A stretch of 64,000 nucleotides of DNA from an uncultured Schlesneria sp. (GCA_903858935.1 CAIOKO010000242.1:25876-89875); one strand, 5' to 3'. Positions 9,880 through 19,390 are shown, counted from the stretch's first letter. The notes: a model not told the origin generated them from the letters alone. Numbers and translations: made by a program.

Positions 9880-11166
9880 CTATGCCTGGGGGGAAGTGTA
9901 ATCGGTTAGTGATTCGGGTTTCATGGTGATGCTGTAGCCGGGTGCCGTTGGCGGGACGTAGTGTCCGTTTCGCATGACGACTGGATTGATGAAATGCTCA
10001 TGCAGATGTCCGGCGTATTCGCAGAGCCGGTTCTCCAGTGAACCACTGACGCAGATGTAATCGATCATCGCCAGGTGCTGCACATATTCGCAAAGTCCGA
10101 CGCCTCCTGCGTGAGGACAGACTGGAATGTTGAACTTGGCCGCCAGCAGCAGGATCGAAAGAACTTCATTTACGCCGCCGACTCGGCAGCTATCGATCTG
10201 ACAGACTCCGATCGCTCCCGATTGAAGAAACTGTTTGAACATAATCCGGTTTGCGCAATGTTCGCCGGTGGCAACCTGGATCGGAGCGACCGCTTTGGCG
10301 ATCGCAAGATGGCCCAGCACGTCGTCAGGGCTGGTAGGTTCTTCAATGAACCAGGGCTTGAACTGAGCCAATGACTTCATCCATTCGATCGCCTGATTGA
10401 CTTCCCAGACTTGATTGGCGTCGACCATCAGTCGTCGTTCCCAGCCGATCTCTTCGCGAATGATGCGGCAGCGTCGGATATCATCGTTGAGGTCACGCCC
10501 GACTTTGATTTTGAAGACGTTCCAGCCCTGAGCCAGGCAATCACGACAGAGTCGTCTCAGCTTGTCATCGTCATAACCGAGCCAACCGGCGGAGGTCGTG
10601 TAGGCGGGATATCCATCATTTTTAAGGTGAGCGATCCGATCAGCTTTCGTCGATTCAATTCTCTTCAGGATTTGAACCGCTTCAGCGGGAGTCAGCACAT
10701 CCGTCAGATACCGGAAATCTACACAACCAACAAATTGTTCCGGCGTCAGATCGGCCACAAGCCGCCACAACGGTTTCCCTTCGATCTTCGCCCAGAGATC
10801 CCACACGGCATTTACGACGGCTGCTGTCGCCAGATGAATCACACCTTTTTCCGGCCCAACCCAGCGAAGCTGGCTGTCGCCAGTGATATGCCGCCAGAAT
10901 CCCGCCATGTCTGAAGTAAATGATTCCAGCGTCCGTCCGACAACGAGGGGAGCGAGCGCCTCAATCGCCGCAACACACAGTTCGTTCCCACGTCCAATCG
11001 TAAACGTCATCCCATGCCCTGCCGCCTGATCAGGTCGATCGGTCTCAAGTATGACATAGGCTGCAGAATAATCGGGGTCTGGATTCATGGCATCAGAGCC
11101 GTCCAGCATCTTCGAAGTTGGAAATCGAATGTCATGAGCAGTCAATCGAGTAATGATAGTGGGCAT
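9880..11166 (-). CDS. L-fuconate dehydratase (enolase superfamily)
   Basis: Cytoplasmic dehydratase converting L-fuconate to 2-keto-3-deoxy-L-fuconate in the non-phosphorylated fucose pathway. Counting from the ATG at 11166, the 428-residue protein has the mandelate-racemase-type active site: Lys219 and Lys221 in FKIKVG, Mg ligands Asp249 (MVDAN), Glu275 (IEEP) and Glu302 (TGEH), and His352 (PHAGGVGLCE). These sit one residue from the positions I recall for the characterised Xanthomonas enzyme, which makes the specificity call fairly strong. The frame extends to 11310, but the extra N-terminus is not part of the family. No other fucose-pathway gene lies nearby. No good ribosome binding site is visible. 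Confidence 0.9.
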   Translation of the reverse strand: MPTIITRLTAHDIRFPTSKMLDGSDAMNPDPDYSAAYVILETDRPDQAAGHGMTFTIGRGNELCVAAIEALAPLVVGRTLESFTSDMAGFWRHITGDSQLRWVGPEKGVIHLATAAVVNAVWDLWAKIEGKPLWRLVADLTPEQFVGCVDFRYLTDVLTPAEAVQILKRIESTKADRIAHLKNDGYPAYTTSAGWLGYDDDKLRRLCRDCLAQGWNVFKIKVGRDLNDDIRRCRIIREEIGWERRLMVDANQVWEVNQAIEWMKSLAQFKPWFIEEPTSPDDVLGHLAIAKAVAPIQVATGEHCANRIMFKQFLQSGAIGVCQIDSCRVGGVNEVLSILLLAAKFNIPVCPHAGGVGLCEYVQHLAMIDYICVSGSLENRLCEYAGHLHEHFINPVVMRNGHYVPPTAPGYSITMKPESLTDYTSPQA

Positions 11167-11334
11167 TAGATTTTGTGGTTCTATTTGGGTGTCGGAAAAA
11201 TTTGTGCGTGGCTGTTTTTGTACCCGGTCGGAACTCGGATAGTAATCGGCAATGTGTTCCGATTCCAAGGTCCGCGCCCGGACCAGCCGATTCTTGCGCG
11301 CATTGACCACGCGAGCCGGGGAAATTCCGGGTTA

Positions 11335-11363
11335 TTGACCGATTGGGGATTGGGTAGTATCAT
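11335..11363 (+). promoter_or_regulatory. Predicted sigma-70-type promoter for leuA
   Basis: TTGACC (11335-11340), a 17-base spacer, and TATCAT (11358-11363), each one base off consensus. Transcription would start near 11370, about 65 bases before the leader peptide, as expected for an attenuated biosynthetic gene. Confidence 0.55.
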
Positions 11364-11433
11364 CTTGAAACCGTGAGAAAACTATTTTTTACGGGTCGAA
11401 CCTTTTTCGGCGAAGATTGTCCAAGCTGTTACT

Positions 11434-11478
11434 ATGACATTTGACTCGTTCCTCCTACTGGGCCTGCTTACTCGCTGA
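11434..11478 (+). CDS. Leucine-rich leader peptide of leuA
   Basis: A 14-codon open frame reading MTFDSFLLLGLLTR, then TGA. Five of fourteen codons are leucine, using CTC, CTA, CTG, CTG and CTT, packed within six codons just before the stop. It precedes a terminator/antiterminator pair and leuA, exactly the layout of leucine attenuators in enterobacteria. Its job would be to make the ribosome stall when charged tRNA-Leu is scarce. The start codon has only a weak ribosome binding site, the main doubt. Confidence 0.75.
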   Translation: MTFDSFLLLGLLTR

Positions 11479-11555
11479 GATGCGAGGTTCAGGGAACGTC
11501 TAGTCGCACTGATGCACAAGTTCACCCTGAGACCTCGCGGTCTCGGGGTTTTTTT
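11471..11555 (+). promoter_or_regulatory. Transcription attenuator of leuA with antiterminator
   Basis: Four pairing segments are visible. Segment 1 (CTCGC, 11471-11475, overlapping the last leader codons) can pair with GCGAG at 11482-11486. Segment 2 (GCGAGGTTCAGGG, 11482-11494) pairs with segment 3 (11525-11538) over 13 base pairs with a single bulged G at 11531. Segment 3 alternatively pairs with segment 4 (11539-11548) to form the terminator. A ribosome stalled on the Leu codons would cover segment 1 and free 2 to pair with 3 (readthrough); a ribosome at the stop codon (11476-11478) would cover segment 2 and let 3:4 form (termination). Confidence 0.75.
11525..11555 (+). terminator. Rho-independent terminator within the leuA leader
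   Basis: A 10-bp stem (CCCTGAGACC with GGTCTCGGGG, one G-T wobble), a TCGC loop, and seven T residues. It ends about 40 bases before the leuA start codon, so it must be bypassed for leuA expression. Confidence 0.85.
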
Positions 11556-11597
11556 GTTTGTATTTCACTCCCTTTCACCTTTGAGTGTGAACCCATT

Positions 11598-13187
11598 ATG
11601 GCTGACAACGTCATTATCTTCGACACCACGCTTCGCGATGGCGAACAATCTCCCGGTTGCAGCATGACGACTCCTGAAAAACTGAAGGTCGCTGAAGCTC
11701 TTGTGGAACTGGGGGTCGATGTCATCGAGGCGGGTTTTCCAATCACTTCGCCTGGTGATTTCGAAGCCGTTCGGGCGGTCGCCCAGAAGTTTGGCGACCG
11801 AGCGACGATTTGCGGGTTGGCTCGCTGTCGGAAGAATGACATTGAGCGAGCTGGTGAGGCCTTACGCGGTATCGCTCGGCCCCGAATTCATGTTTTTCTT
11901 GCTACGAGTCCAATTCATCGTGAATTTAAACTCAAGATGGCCGAACGGGAAATCGTCAAAGCGGCTGTCGAGCACGTTCAGTTTGCGAAGACGTTCTGCG
12001 ATGACATTGAATTCTCACCCGAAGATGCCGCTCGGACGGAACTCGACTTTCTCACTGAAGTTGTTGAGAAGGCGATTGAGGCCGGGGCGACGACGGTCAA
12101 TATTCCCGACACGGTCGGGTATGCCACGCCAAATCATTACTTCAAAGTGATCTCGCACCTCAAGCAGCATGTTTCGAACATCCATAAAGCGGTCATCAGC
12201 ACGCACTGTCATAACGACCTTGGTCTGGCGGTCGCGAACAGTCTCGCTGCGGTGGAAGCAGGGGCACGACAGGTCGAATGCACGATTAATGGCTTGGGCG
12301 AACGAGCGGGGAACGCGGCACTCGAAGAAATCGTGATGGCGCTCAAGACTCGCAAGGACTATTACGGGGTTGAGACACGGATCAATACGCCGAAGCTTTG
12401 CAGTGCCAGCCGGCTGGTCTCGAGCATTACTGGGATGCTTGTTCAACGGAACAAAGCGATTGTCGGACAGAATGCGTTCGCACACGAAGCGGGGATTCAT
12501 CAGGATGGAATTCTTAAGGAACGAACCACGTATGAGATCATGCGAGCGGAAGACGTCGGGTATGTGGGCGTGAATCTCGTTCTGGGTAAGCATAGCGGTC
12601 GGGCTGCAATTCGGTCTCACGTGCTTCAATTGGGATATCAGCTCGATGAAGCTCAGCTTGAGACGGTTTATAAAGACTTTATTGCGCTCGCCGATAAGAA
12701 GAAGAACATCTACGACGCGGACATTGTGGCGTTGATCGAGAATCGGATGAATGTCTCGATGGATCGCTGGAAGTTGGTTCGCTTTCATATTGCGGCGGGG
12801 ACGGGAACGATTCCAACTGCGACGGTTGAATTGCAGGATGAATTGTCAAAGGGACAGCCCACGGCCGATTTGAATGGCGGAGCGGATGAGGCAGTGAGAA
12901 CATTCAAAGACGCCGCGATTGGAGACGGACCGGTCGACGCTGTCTGCAAGGCGATGGAACGGATTGTCGGCGTTACTGCGGAGCTGAAGGACTATCAGGT
13001 TCGTGCCGTATCGGGTGGTGAAGATGCTCAGGGGGAGGCGTCGGTAGCCATTAATTACCAGGGTCGCCGGTATCATGGGAAAGCGGTCAGCACCGACGTG
13101 ATTGAAGCGAGTGCTCTGGCCTACCTTAAAGCATTAAACAAGGCAGTCAGCGATCAAGTTGTCGAGAAAGCTCCTCCTGGGGTTTGA
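11598..13187 (+). CDS. leuA: 2-isopropylmalate synthase
   Basis: First committed enzyme of leucine biosynthesis: condenses acetyl-CoA with 2-oxoisovalerate in the cytoplasm. The 529-residue protein has the DRE-TIM barrel signature DTTLRDGEQSPG near the N-terminus, the HCHNDLGLAVANS metal and substrate motif, the GLGERAGNA loop, and a C-terminal LeuA regulatory domain (about 395-520) that binds leucine for feedback inhibition. Length is that of the long bacterial form. The ATG at 11598 begins the family N-terminus (MADNVIIFDTTLRDG). It is transcribed alone, with an attenuator before it and a terminator after it, so control would be double: leucine inhibition of the enzyme and charged tRNA-Leu sensing by the leader. 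The related homocitrate or citramalate synthases are less likely. Confidence 0.95.
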   Translation: MADNVIIFDTTLRDGEQSPGCSMTTPEKLKVAEALVELGVDVIEAGFPITSPGDFEAVRAVAQKFGDRATICGLARCRKNDIERAGEALRGIARPRIHVFLATSPIHREFKLKMAEREIVKAAVEHVQFAKTFCDDIEFSPEDAARTELDFLTEVVEKAIEAGATTVNIPDTVGYATPNHYFKVISHLKQHVSNIHKAVISTHCHNDLGLAVANSLAAVEAGARQVECTINGLGERAGNAALEEIVMALKTRKDYYGVETRINTPKLCSASRLVSSITGMLVQRNKAIVGQNAFAHEAGIHQDGILKERTTYEIMRAEDVGYVGVNLVLGKHSGRAAIRSHVLQLGYQLDEAQLETVYKDFIALADKKKNIYDADIVALIENRMNVSMDRWKLVRFHIAAGTGTIPTATVELQDELSKGQPTADLNGGADEAVRTFKDAAIGDGPVDAVCKAMERIVGVTAELKDYQVRAVSGGEDAQGEASVAINYQGRRYHGKAVSTDVIEASALAYLKALNKAVSDQVVEKAPPGV

Positions 13188-13226
13188 TGACGTCGCTTCT
13201 CGTTCTGGTTATCCGAATCAGTAATC

Positions 13227-13266
13227 GGGGCATTTCTTTTTGGGAGGAATGCCCCGTAACTTTTTT
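13227..13266 (+). terminator. Rho-independent terminator after leuA
   Basis: GGGGCATT (13227-13234) pairs perfectly with AATGCCCC (13248-13255), followed after GTAAC by six T residues. It lies 40 bases after the leuA stop codon. Confidence 0.75.
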
Positions 13267-13435
13267 CGGGGGATGAGAACGGTATTGGCGCGTCGTGAGA
13301 AAAAGGCAAAAAACAAGGTGGTTGGGAATACTAATCTGCGCTTATCTTCGCCAATCAGAAAATTCAATTGGCGAACCATCCCGACGTTGAATGTCACTGA
13401 CGGGTTGAAGCATAAATGATTTGCGAAGTGTTGTT

Positions 13436-14974
13436 TCAAGCATCTGGCGTCGTTGAGGGCGCTTGATGTCTAAGGACACTGTGCTTCTGACCGTAGGCAA
13501 AGTAAATGACCAGACCAATGCCCATCCAGGCTAACAGTCGCCACCAGTTTGCTGCGGGTAACGAGAGCATCAGCATCAGGCACGAAAGGATGCCGAGGAT
13601 GGGAACAATGGGGACCAGAGGGCAGCGGAAGGGGCGGACCGCTTCAGGGTTAGTGTATCGCATAATGAGTACTGCGGCACAGACAATCACAAAGGCGAAC
13701 AACGTGCCGATGTTGGTCAGATGCAGCAGTGCGTCGAGCGGCAAGAAGCCTGCCAGGAAGCCAACAAAAAGCCCGATCCCGATCGTGCTTTTCCACGGCG
13801 TTTGAAAGACAGGATGCACGTCTGCGAAGAACGCCTTGGGGACAAGGCCGTCCCGGGCCATCGCCAGAAAGACGCGAGGGGCACTGAGCATCATCACGAG
13901 CAGAACGGACGTCATTCCCGCGACGGCTGCACTGGCGATAATCATCTCAGCCCAAGGGAGTCCCGCCTGATGGAATGCTGACGAGATCCCGGCATCGACG
14001 TTGATCTCGTCGTACTTGACCATCCCCGTGAGGACGGCAACGACCGCGATGTACAAAACTGTGCAAATCAATAATGAGGCAATAATTGCAAACGGGACAT
14101 CACGTTGCGGATTCCTGGCTTCTTCAGCGTGTGTCGAAATGGAATCAAATCCGATATAGGCGAAGAAAATGATCGCAGCACCTGCCAGCATCCCGACAGG
14201 CTCGCCTGTTTTGCTGTTGACTTCGCCAAGAACGGGAATGCCGAAGAAGCTGATACCACTCCAGCCATACGGAGCGAATGGGGTCCAGTTTTCAGGATGG
14301 ATGTAGAACGCACCAACGAGGATCACGAAGACGACAGCCCCAACCTTAGTGAAGACCATCAGGGCATTGAAACCAGCGCTTTCTGCGATCCCTTTGACGA
14401 GGATCGCCGTCATGATGGCCACGATCAGTACGGCGGGAAGATTGCAAATCGAACCGGTCAAGACGTAGTGCGCATCAACGAATTTGCCGTCAACCATTCC
14501 TGCGTCTTTATAGATCATCGTGGCCTGTTTGAATAAATCCGGGACGTGCATCCCCAGCTTTGACAATAATTTCTGAAAGTAACCAGACCAACCATTCGCC
14601 ACCGTGGCGGCTCCGACGGCGTATTCCAGAATCAGGTCCCATCCGATGATCCAGGCGAACAGTTCACCCATCGTGATATAGGCGTAGGTGTAGGCACTAC
14701 CGGCGACAGGAGCCATTGAAGCGAATTCGGCATAGCACAGAGCGGCGAAAATACAGGTCACTCCGGCAACGATATAGGAGACCATCAGAGCCGGCCCGGC
14801 ACACTGGCTTGCGGCCTTGCCCGTGGCGACAAAGATTCCGGCACCGATGACGGCACCGACGCCGAGAGAAGTCAAGTTGATCGGCCCCAGGACTCGCTTG
14901 AGACGTTCGTCACCTTTCATTTCGAGTAACAGATGGTCCAGATTCTTGCGGGCGAATAGCTGATTCCAATTCAT
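13436..14974 (-). CDS. APC-family amino acid permease
   Basis: An integral membrane transporter of 512 residues, with about twelve or more hydrophobic segments. The N-terminal motif GVGAVIGAGIFVATG in the first segment is typical of APC transporters of the cationic amino acid (CAT/YfnA) branch, as is the GFDSISTHAEEARNPQRDVP stretch in the middle. It probably brings amino acids across the inner membrane by proton symport or exchange; substrate cannot be read from the sequence. It faces leuA, with the terminator between them. A link to leucine is conceivable from the neighbourhood but not shown. Confidence 0.9.
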   Translation of the reverse strand: MNWNQLFARKNLDHLLLEMKGDERLKRVLGPINLTSLGVGAVIGAGIFVATGKAASQCAGPALMVSYIVAGVTCIFAALCYAEFASMAPVAGSAYTYAYITMGELFAWIIGWDLILEYAVGAATVANGWSGYFQKLLSKLGMHVPDLFKQATMIYKDAGMVDGKFVDAHYVLTGSICNLPAVLIVAIMTAILVKGIAESAGFNALMVFTKVGAVVFVILVGAFYIHPENWTPFAPYGWSGISFFGIPVLGEVNSKTGEPVGMLAGAAIIFFAYIGFDSISTHAEEARNPQRDVPFAIIASLLICTVLYIAVVAVLTGMVKYDEINVDAGISSAFHQAGLPWAEMIIASAAVAGMTSVLLVMMLSAPRVFLAMARDGLVPKAFFADVHPVFQTPWKSTIGIGLFVGFLAGFLPLDALLHLTNIGTLFAFVIVCAAVLIMRYTNPEAVRPFRCPLVPIVPILGILSCLMLMLSLPAANWWRLLAWMGIGLVIYFAYGQKHSVLRHQAPSTTPDA

Positions 14975-15334
14975 CGCGATTCCTTCGGATGGTCGATTGA
15001 CGGGTGGGTTAGCCCGCGAGAATTCGGGTTAACCTGATCGGAAGGCGAGATTAGCGACTCGACCGGCCTGTTTTAAAGTGACAACGACAAATTGAACTTA
15101 CATTTGTCTGGAATTGGATTTCGATTGGCGAAGTTTTTTAAAGTTATCTGGAGGGCGCAAGGCTTCTGCCGAGCCGGGAAGTAGGTACATGATCGACTCA
15201 GCGGCTCGGTGGGAGCCTCGCCCTCACGTTAGGTTGTGGACAATGTTCTCGCGGGGAATTCTTCGTGGTTTTTGGCAGATTGAATCAATAGACTTTTTGT
15301 CTGACATCTCTTCATCAGAATCGGCTGGTACTCC
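14975..15334. other. Divergent intergenic region
   Basis: About 360 bases between the permease gene and the next plus-strand gene. I see no RNA gene, repeat or clear promoter; a 74-codon frame inside it (15114-15338) lacks any support. Confidence 0.35.
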
Positions 15335-16372
15335 ATGAATAACACCGCGAGAGTGGTTGACCAAACAGGCAACGACGTCTCTCGACGTACTTGGCGAGGT
15401 TGGTGGCGAGACTTGCCTGCCTGGTTTCGTATCGGGTTTTGGGCTGTTTTCGCCACGTTTGTCGTCCAAGTCGCATTCGCTATTCGAATCATGGTCGGTT
15501 TGATTGATCCGCGTGAGGTCACGTTATTGCGGCAGAAGGGAGCTAACGTCCTTTATACATCCGATGCGATGTGGGATCCGATTCCCGGCGCTCTTCTAAT
15601 CCGTGCCGGACTTTGGGGAAGATCCCGCAACGACGTATACTTCATCCGGTTAGACGAACACGGAACCGATGAGGATCTGAAGCTGATTGGAGCCAAGTTT
15701 CCGAACCTCAAAACTATTTCACTGAGGTCCGCAACGATTACTGCAGAAGGTCTGAACGCTCTCGCTGCCTGTCGGAAGCTTGATCTCTTGATTCTCGAAT
15801 TGACAGACGCTGATGATGCGGTTGTCGAAAGTCTCACGAAATTCGAAACGATTTCTGATCTTTCATTGGAAGGAGCTCTGGTTCGCGATGCCTCGATTCC
15901 GATGCTGAAGAAGTTGCCGCGACTGGTTCGTATAAACGTTTCTCTAACTGACATCAGTCTCGCGGCGATTCAGGAATGGCGAACGAGCCAGCCTAAACTT
16001 GTGATCCAAACCGAAAGAGACCGAATTCCCGACGCGTTAGTGGCTTCAATTCGGTGGACTGACGGCAAACTTTCGCGACGCTTTCAAGGAAATTACAAGT
16101 CTGGTGTACCAGCGATTGGCAAAACACACGCATGGTTGACGGGCTCGAACTTGAACGCCAGCCATCACGCTGGGCTATGGTGGGATCCGGCGCAGTTAGA
16201 TGATCGTCGCGACGGGGATTATGTTTTCACGCTTCGTTTGGGTGATTACGAAGCCGAACCAGTGACAATCCCAATGAAAGACGGAAAGTTTGCGGTCGAT
16301 TCCTTTGAGTTTCGAATGCCGGTTACAGAGGCCGAGGCATTGCAAACAAAGGCAACGAGTACAGCCAATTGA
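15335..16372 (+). CDS. Membrane-anchored protein with leucine-rich-repeat-like region
   Basis: A 345-residue protein of unknown function. It has a short cytoplasmic N-terminus, one transmembrane helix near residues 30-55 (FRIGFWAVFATFVVQVAFAI) and a larger outer part. Residues about 115-220 read as degenerate leucine-rich repeats of the planctomycete type (FPNLKTISLRSATITAEGL, then ISDLSLEGALVRDASI), which usually mediate protein contact. The C-terminal 120 residues have a beta-rich look with no motif I recognise. The start codon lacks a strong ribosome binding site. It stands alone, with DUF1501 next on the same strand. Confidence 0.7.
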   Translation: MNNTARVVDQTGNDVSRRTWRGWWRDLPAWFRIGFWAVFATFVVQVAFAIRIMVGLIDPREVTLLRQKGANVLYTSDAMWDPIPGALLIRAGLWGRSRNDVYFIRLDEHGTDEDLKLIGAKFPNLKTISLRSATITAEGLNALAACRKLDLLILELTDADDAVVESLTKFETISDLSLEGALVRDASIPMLKKLPRLVRINVSLTDISLAAIQEWRTSQPKLVIQTERDRIPDALVASIRWTDGKLSRRFQGNYKSGVPAIGKTHAWLTGSNLNASHHAGLWWDPAQLDDRRDGDYVFTLRLGDYEAEPVTIPMKDGKFAVDSFEFRMPVTEAEALQTKATSTAN

Positions 16373-16427
16373 CGCAGGTCGACATGGGAGCCGACATGGT
16401 GTTGTCGTTTGACAATCGCTACTTGAC

Positions 16428-16468
16428 CGAAGATGGTCAAGCAGTAGCACAGGAATTTTTACTGCGAC
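16428..16468 (+). repeat. Short dispersed repeat, copy 2
   Basis: Begins CGAAGATGGTCAAGCA and matches 5971-6012 at most positions. It lies in the spacer before a DUF1501 gene. Confidence 0.5.
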
Positions 16469-16587
16469 GTGGTAACACAGAATTTCGGATACCCGTCAAT
16501 TCCCAAATAACCGCTTCCGAATTCATCAAAAGGCGTTTATGATCAGAACGCATCGGCCGATGTTAATTGGTAGAATATCACTCATTG

Positions 16588-18018
16588 ATGAATCGGGGAT
16601 TTCGCGTGACGATTCAAACGACGCAAACGGAGATGCCAACTGCTAGCGAAAGTTCAACTTCTAATAGCTTCCCGTTCCAGCCTGCATCACGGGATTTGAT
16701 TCGAGTGGGCGGGTCGCGTCGATGGTTTCTGCAGACGGGATTGGCTGGTATCGGCGGCTCGTCTCTCCCTTCGATTCTGCAACTTCAAAGTCAATCAGCG
16801 TCTGCTGGTGAGACTCCTTTGCCGCGCGCTAAAAAATCGGTGATTCTTTTCTGGCTGTCGGGTGGCCCCAGCCACATTGATATGTGGGATCCCAAGCCGA
16901 ATGCGCCTTCCGAAATTCGAGGGCCGTACTCGACAATTTCATCGAAAGTCCCAGGTGTTTTGCTGAGTGAACATCTTCCTCTTCAAGCAGGTATCGCCGA
17001 CAAACTTTCGTTTCTAAGAGCAGTCGATTGCAAAGCCAGCAATCATACGCCGATTACGATGCAAGCTGGAAATCCACTCGCTCGACGGACGGACGACAAT
17101 AAGGATGGGGGCGGCTATCCGTCGATGGGTTCTGTGGTCGCTCGATTTCGTGGCGCGAATCATCCTGATCTGCCTCCGTTTGTCGGGCTGGCTCCTTCAT
17201 GGAACGCCGACGTCTGGGAGTCAGGTCATCTGGGTTCAGCTTACAAGCCGGTGAAGGGGCTGGAACTCGTGGGTAAGTTTGGTCTGCCACAAGGGGTCCA
17301 GATCGATCGTCTGCAAGATCGAGATCGATTGCGACGATCGTTTGATCGGCTGCGGCGTGATCTTGACAGTCATCACATGTTGGAAAGTCTCGACCGGTAC
17401 AATGCTCAGGCGTTCGAAATGGTCGCCGGGGGCAACGTGCAGAAGGCGTTTGATATGACGTCAGAAACGGACGCGACCCGAGATTTGTATGGTCGAAACA
17501 GCATCGGCGAAAAGGCAATTCTGGCGAGGCGACTGGTTGAATCGGGCGTCACGTTCACTCTGATCAGCGGGGCGTGGGGTTACTTTGATCATCATGGAGA
17601 CTCCGTTCAATGGGGCGGAATCGTGAAGGGGCTGACTCCGCTTTTGCCCCAGGTCGATAGAGCCTTGTTCGCACTGGTCACGGATCTTGAGCAACGAGGT
17701 TTACTGGATTCCACGCTGGTCTTGATGATGGGTGAATTCGGTCGTTCACCGGTCATCAATAAAGACGCGGGCCGTGATCATTGGACCAACGTGATGTCGA
17801 TGGTTGTCGCAGGTGGTGGCTTGCGGCACGGTCAGGCGGTCGGCAGTACGGACGACAAAGGCTACGACGTGAAGGACGGCTTAGTCAGACCACAGGATCT
17901 GGCGGCGACGGTGTTCCGTCATTTTGACATTGATCTCAATTCACACTGGATCAGTCCGCAAGGGCGTCCAACTCCGATTGTCGTCGAAGGGGGACGTCCG
18001 ATCCCTGAGTTGCTGTAG
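16588..18018 (+). CDS. DUF1501 exported protein
   Basis: A 476-residue member of DUF1501, an alkaline-phosphatase-fold family greatly expanded in planctomycetes; biochemical role unknown. A twin-arginine signal is visible (SRRWFLQTGLAGIGG, about residues 45-60), so it is exported folded by Tat, later than usual in the chain. Family blocks include SGGPSHIDMWDPKP, a middle SIGEKAILARRLVESGV block and MGEFGRSPVINKDAGRDHW. The ATG at 16588 is preferred to an upstream TTG. A PQQ-type gene follows convergently, only 4 bases from its stop codon. DUF1501 genes usually pair with DUF1549/1553 genes; this one is not adjacent to one. Confidence 0.9.
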   Translation: MNRGFRVTIQTTQTEMPTASESSTSNSFPFQPASRDLIRVGGSRRWFLQTGLAGIGGSSLPSILQLQSQSASAGETPLPRAKKSVILFWLSGGPSHIDMWDPKPNAPSEIRGPYSTISSKVPGVLLSEHLPLQAGIADKLSFLRAVDCKASNHTPITMQAGNPLARRTDDNKDGGGYPSMGSVVARFRGANHPDLPPFVGLAPSWNADVWESGHLGSAYKPVKGLELVGKFGLPQGVQIDRLQDRDRLRRSFDRLRRDLDSHHMLESLDRYNAQAFEMVAGGNVQKAFDMTSETDATRDLYGRNSIGEKAILARRLVESGVTFTLISGAWGYFDHHGDSVQWGGIVKGLTPLLPQVDRALFALVTDLEQRGLLDSTLVLMMGEFGRSPVINKDAGRDHWTNVMSMVVAGGGLRHGQAVGSTDDKGYDVKDGLVRPQDLAATVFRHFDIDLNSHWISPQGRPTPIVVEGGRPIPELL

Positions 18019-18022
18019 TCTC

Positions 18023-19267
18023 CTAGTGCGGCAACTCGACACAGACAAGATTTCCGGCAGCGTTCCTGCCGTAGACTCGCTTGTTGAAAAGCACTGGAAC
18101 AGTCCAGCAGCGGCCGGTCAAGAACGGGGACCTTGCCAATTCTTCGTAGCCGATTGCGGTCGCTTTGGCCAGAATCAGGATACCGTCTTCGCTGAGGATC
18201 AGCAGTTTGCCGTCGGCGATCATCAGCGATCCACAGCCCAGGCCACGTTGCTTCCATTTGACCTCGCCGGTATCAAACTTCATGCACGTCAGTTGAACGA
18301 CACGGCCCTGATTCGAATTGCCGTCGAAACCGTAAAGGTATCCATCCATGAGAATGCTGTTGTTAAAGTGATTTCGCAGTTCCTTATTTCGATAAACCTC
18401 TTTCAGACGTTGACCGTCGAATTCAAATAACCCGCAGCCGACGTTGTACGCCGTAGAAATCGAGATGCGGTTTCCATCGACGATGGGCGTGGTGGCGTTG
18501 GTCTTGAACGGCGATGACCAGGGTAAAAATGCAACAGGTTCACCGTTGTCGAGTTTCGAGATTCGTAACGCTTCGCAATCCAATGTGGCGACGAATTTTG
18601 CGTCTGATGTCGGAAGTGAAAAGACTGCAGCTGAACCGTAACCTGCTTCATGCTTGGTGGACTGCCAATTTTTTTTGCCGGTTTGCTTTTCGTACGAGAC
18701 GACTCGTCCCCCTTCCAGGATCAGATGATTTCCGGAGATGACCGCTGAACTGGAAAAACCCCAGTCAGGATTTCTGACATCGAGATCCTTCTGCAGCATT
18801 ACTTCCCAGATGACTTTTCCCGTCGCCACTTCGAGACAAAAAAGCTGACCTTCTTTTCCCAGCGTATAGACATGATCACCATCGACCGTCGGAGTTGCAC
18901 CAGGGCCGCCCTCGTGCAGGTTATCGTTCAATCGACAGGGATATCGATGGGTCCAGATTTCTTCGCCGCTGTCGGCATTGAGGCACCAGACAATTTCCTT
19001 GCCATCGACATGGCCCATTGTGAACAATCGCCCGTCGACAATTGACATTGAACTGAATCCGACGCCGATCTGTCGTGACCAAGCGACATGTAACCCATCC
19101 TTCGGCCAAGTCGACACCCAACCCGTTTCGTGACTGACGCCGTCTCGATTGGGACCCATCCAGTTCGGCCAGGACTTCGGCGCCGCAGTGTCGGCACCGT
19201 CCACGTTTGCCGTTACCGCTCCGATGACCACAACAAGAATCGATGCGATGCGACATCCAGTCAACAT
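18023..19267 (-). CDS. PQQ-like beta-propeller exported protein
   Basis: A 414-residue protein with an N-terminal signal peptide (CRIASILVVVIGAV, cleavage near VDGADT) and repeated PQQ-propeller blades, for example GEEIWTHRYPC, GKVIWEVML and GKKNWQSTK, each with the W and G pattern of these repeats. The WPNWMGPNRDGVS opening is the common start of planctomycete members. No quinone-enzyme catalytic residues can be claimed, so it may simply be a structural or binding propeller in the periplasm. The GAGGGAG ribosome binding site lies six bases before the ATG at 19267 and fixes this start over the ATG at 19282. It is divergent from the next DUF1501 gene. Confidence 0.88.
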   Translation of the reverse strand: MLTGCRIASILVVVIGAVTANVDGADTAAPKSWPNWMGPNRDGVSHETGWVSTWPKDGLHVAWSRQIGVGFSSMSIVDGRLFTMGHVDGKEIVWCLNADSGEEIWTHRYPCRLNDNLHEGGPGATPTVDGDHVYTLGKEGQLFCLEVATGKVIWEVMLQKDLDVRNPDWGFSSSAVISGNHLILEGGRVVSYEKQTGKKNWQSTKHEAGYGSAAVFSLPTSDAKFVATLDCEALRISKLDNGEPVAFLPWSSPFKTNATTPIVDGNRISISTAYNVGCGLFEFDGQRLKEVYRNKELRNHFNNSILMDGYLYGFDGNSNQGRVVQLTCMKFDTGEVKWKQRGLGCGSLMIADGKLLILSEDGILILAKATAIGYEELARSPFLTGRCWTVPVLFNKRVYGRNAAGNLVCVELPH

Positions 19268-19390
19268 ACGGTACTCCCTCAAGACACATCAAGATTGACA
19301 AATGGGAATGGCCCAGCCAAAGTAACTTCGTAACGTACCTCAGTTCAAGGGTCGAGTGACCGATCAAATAAAGTCTTCGAGGAAGTTGAG

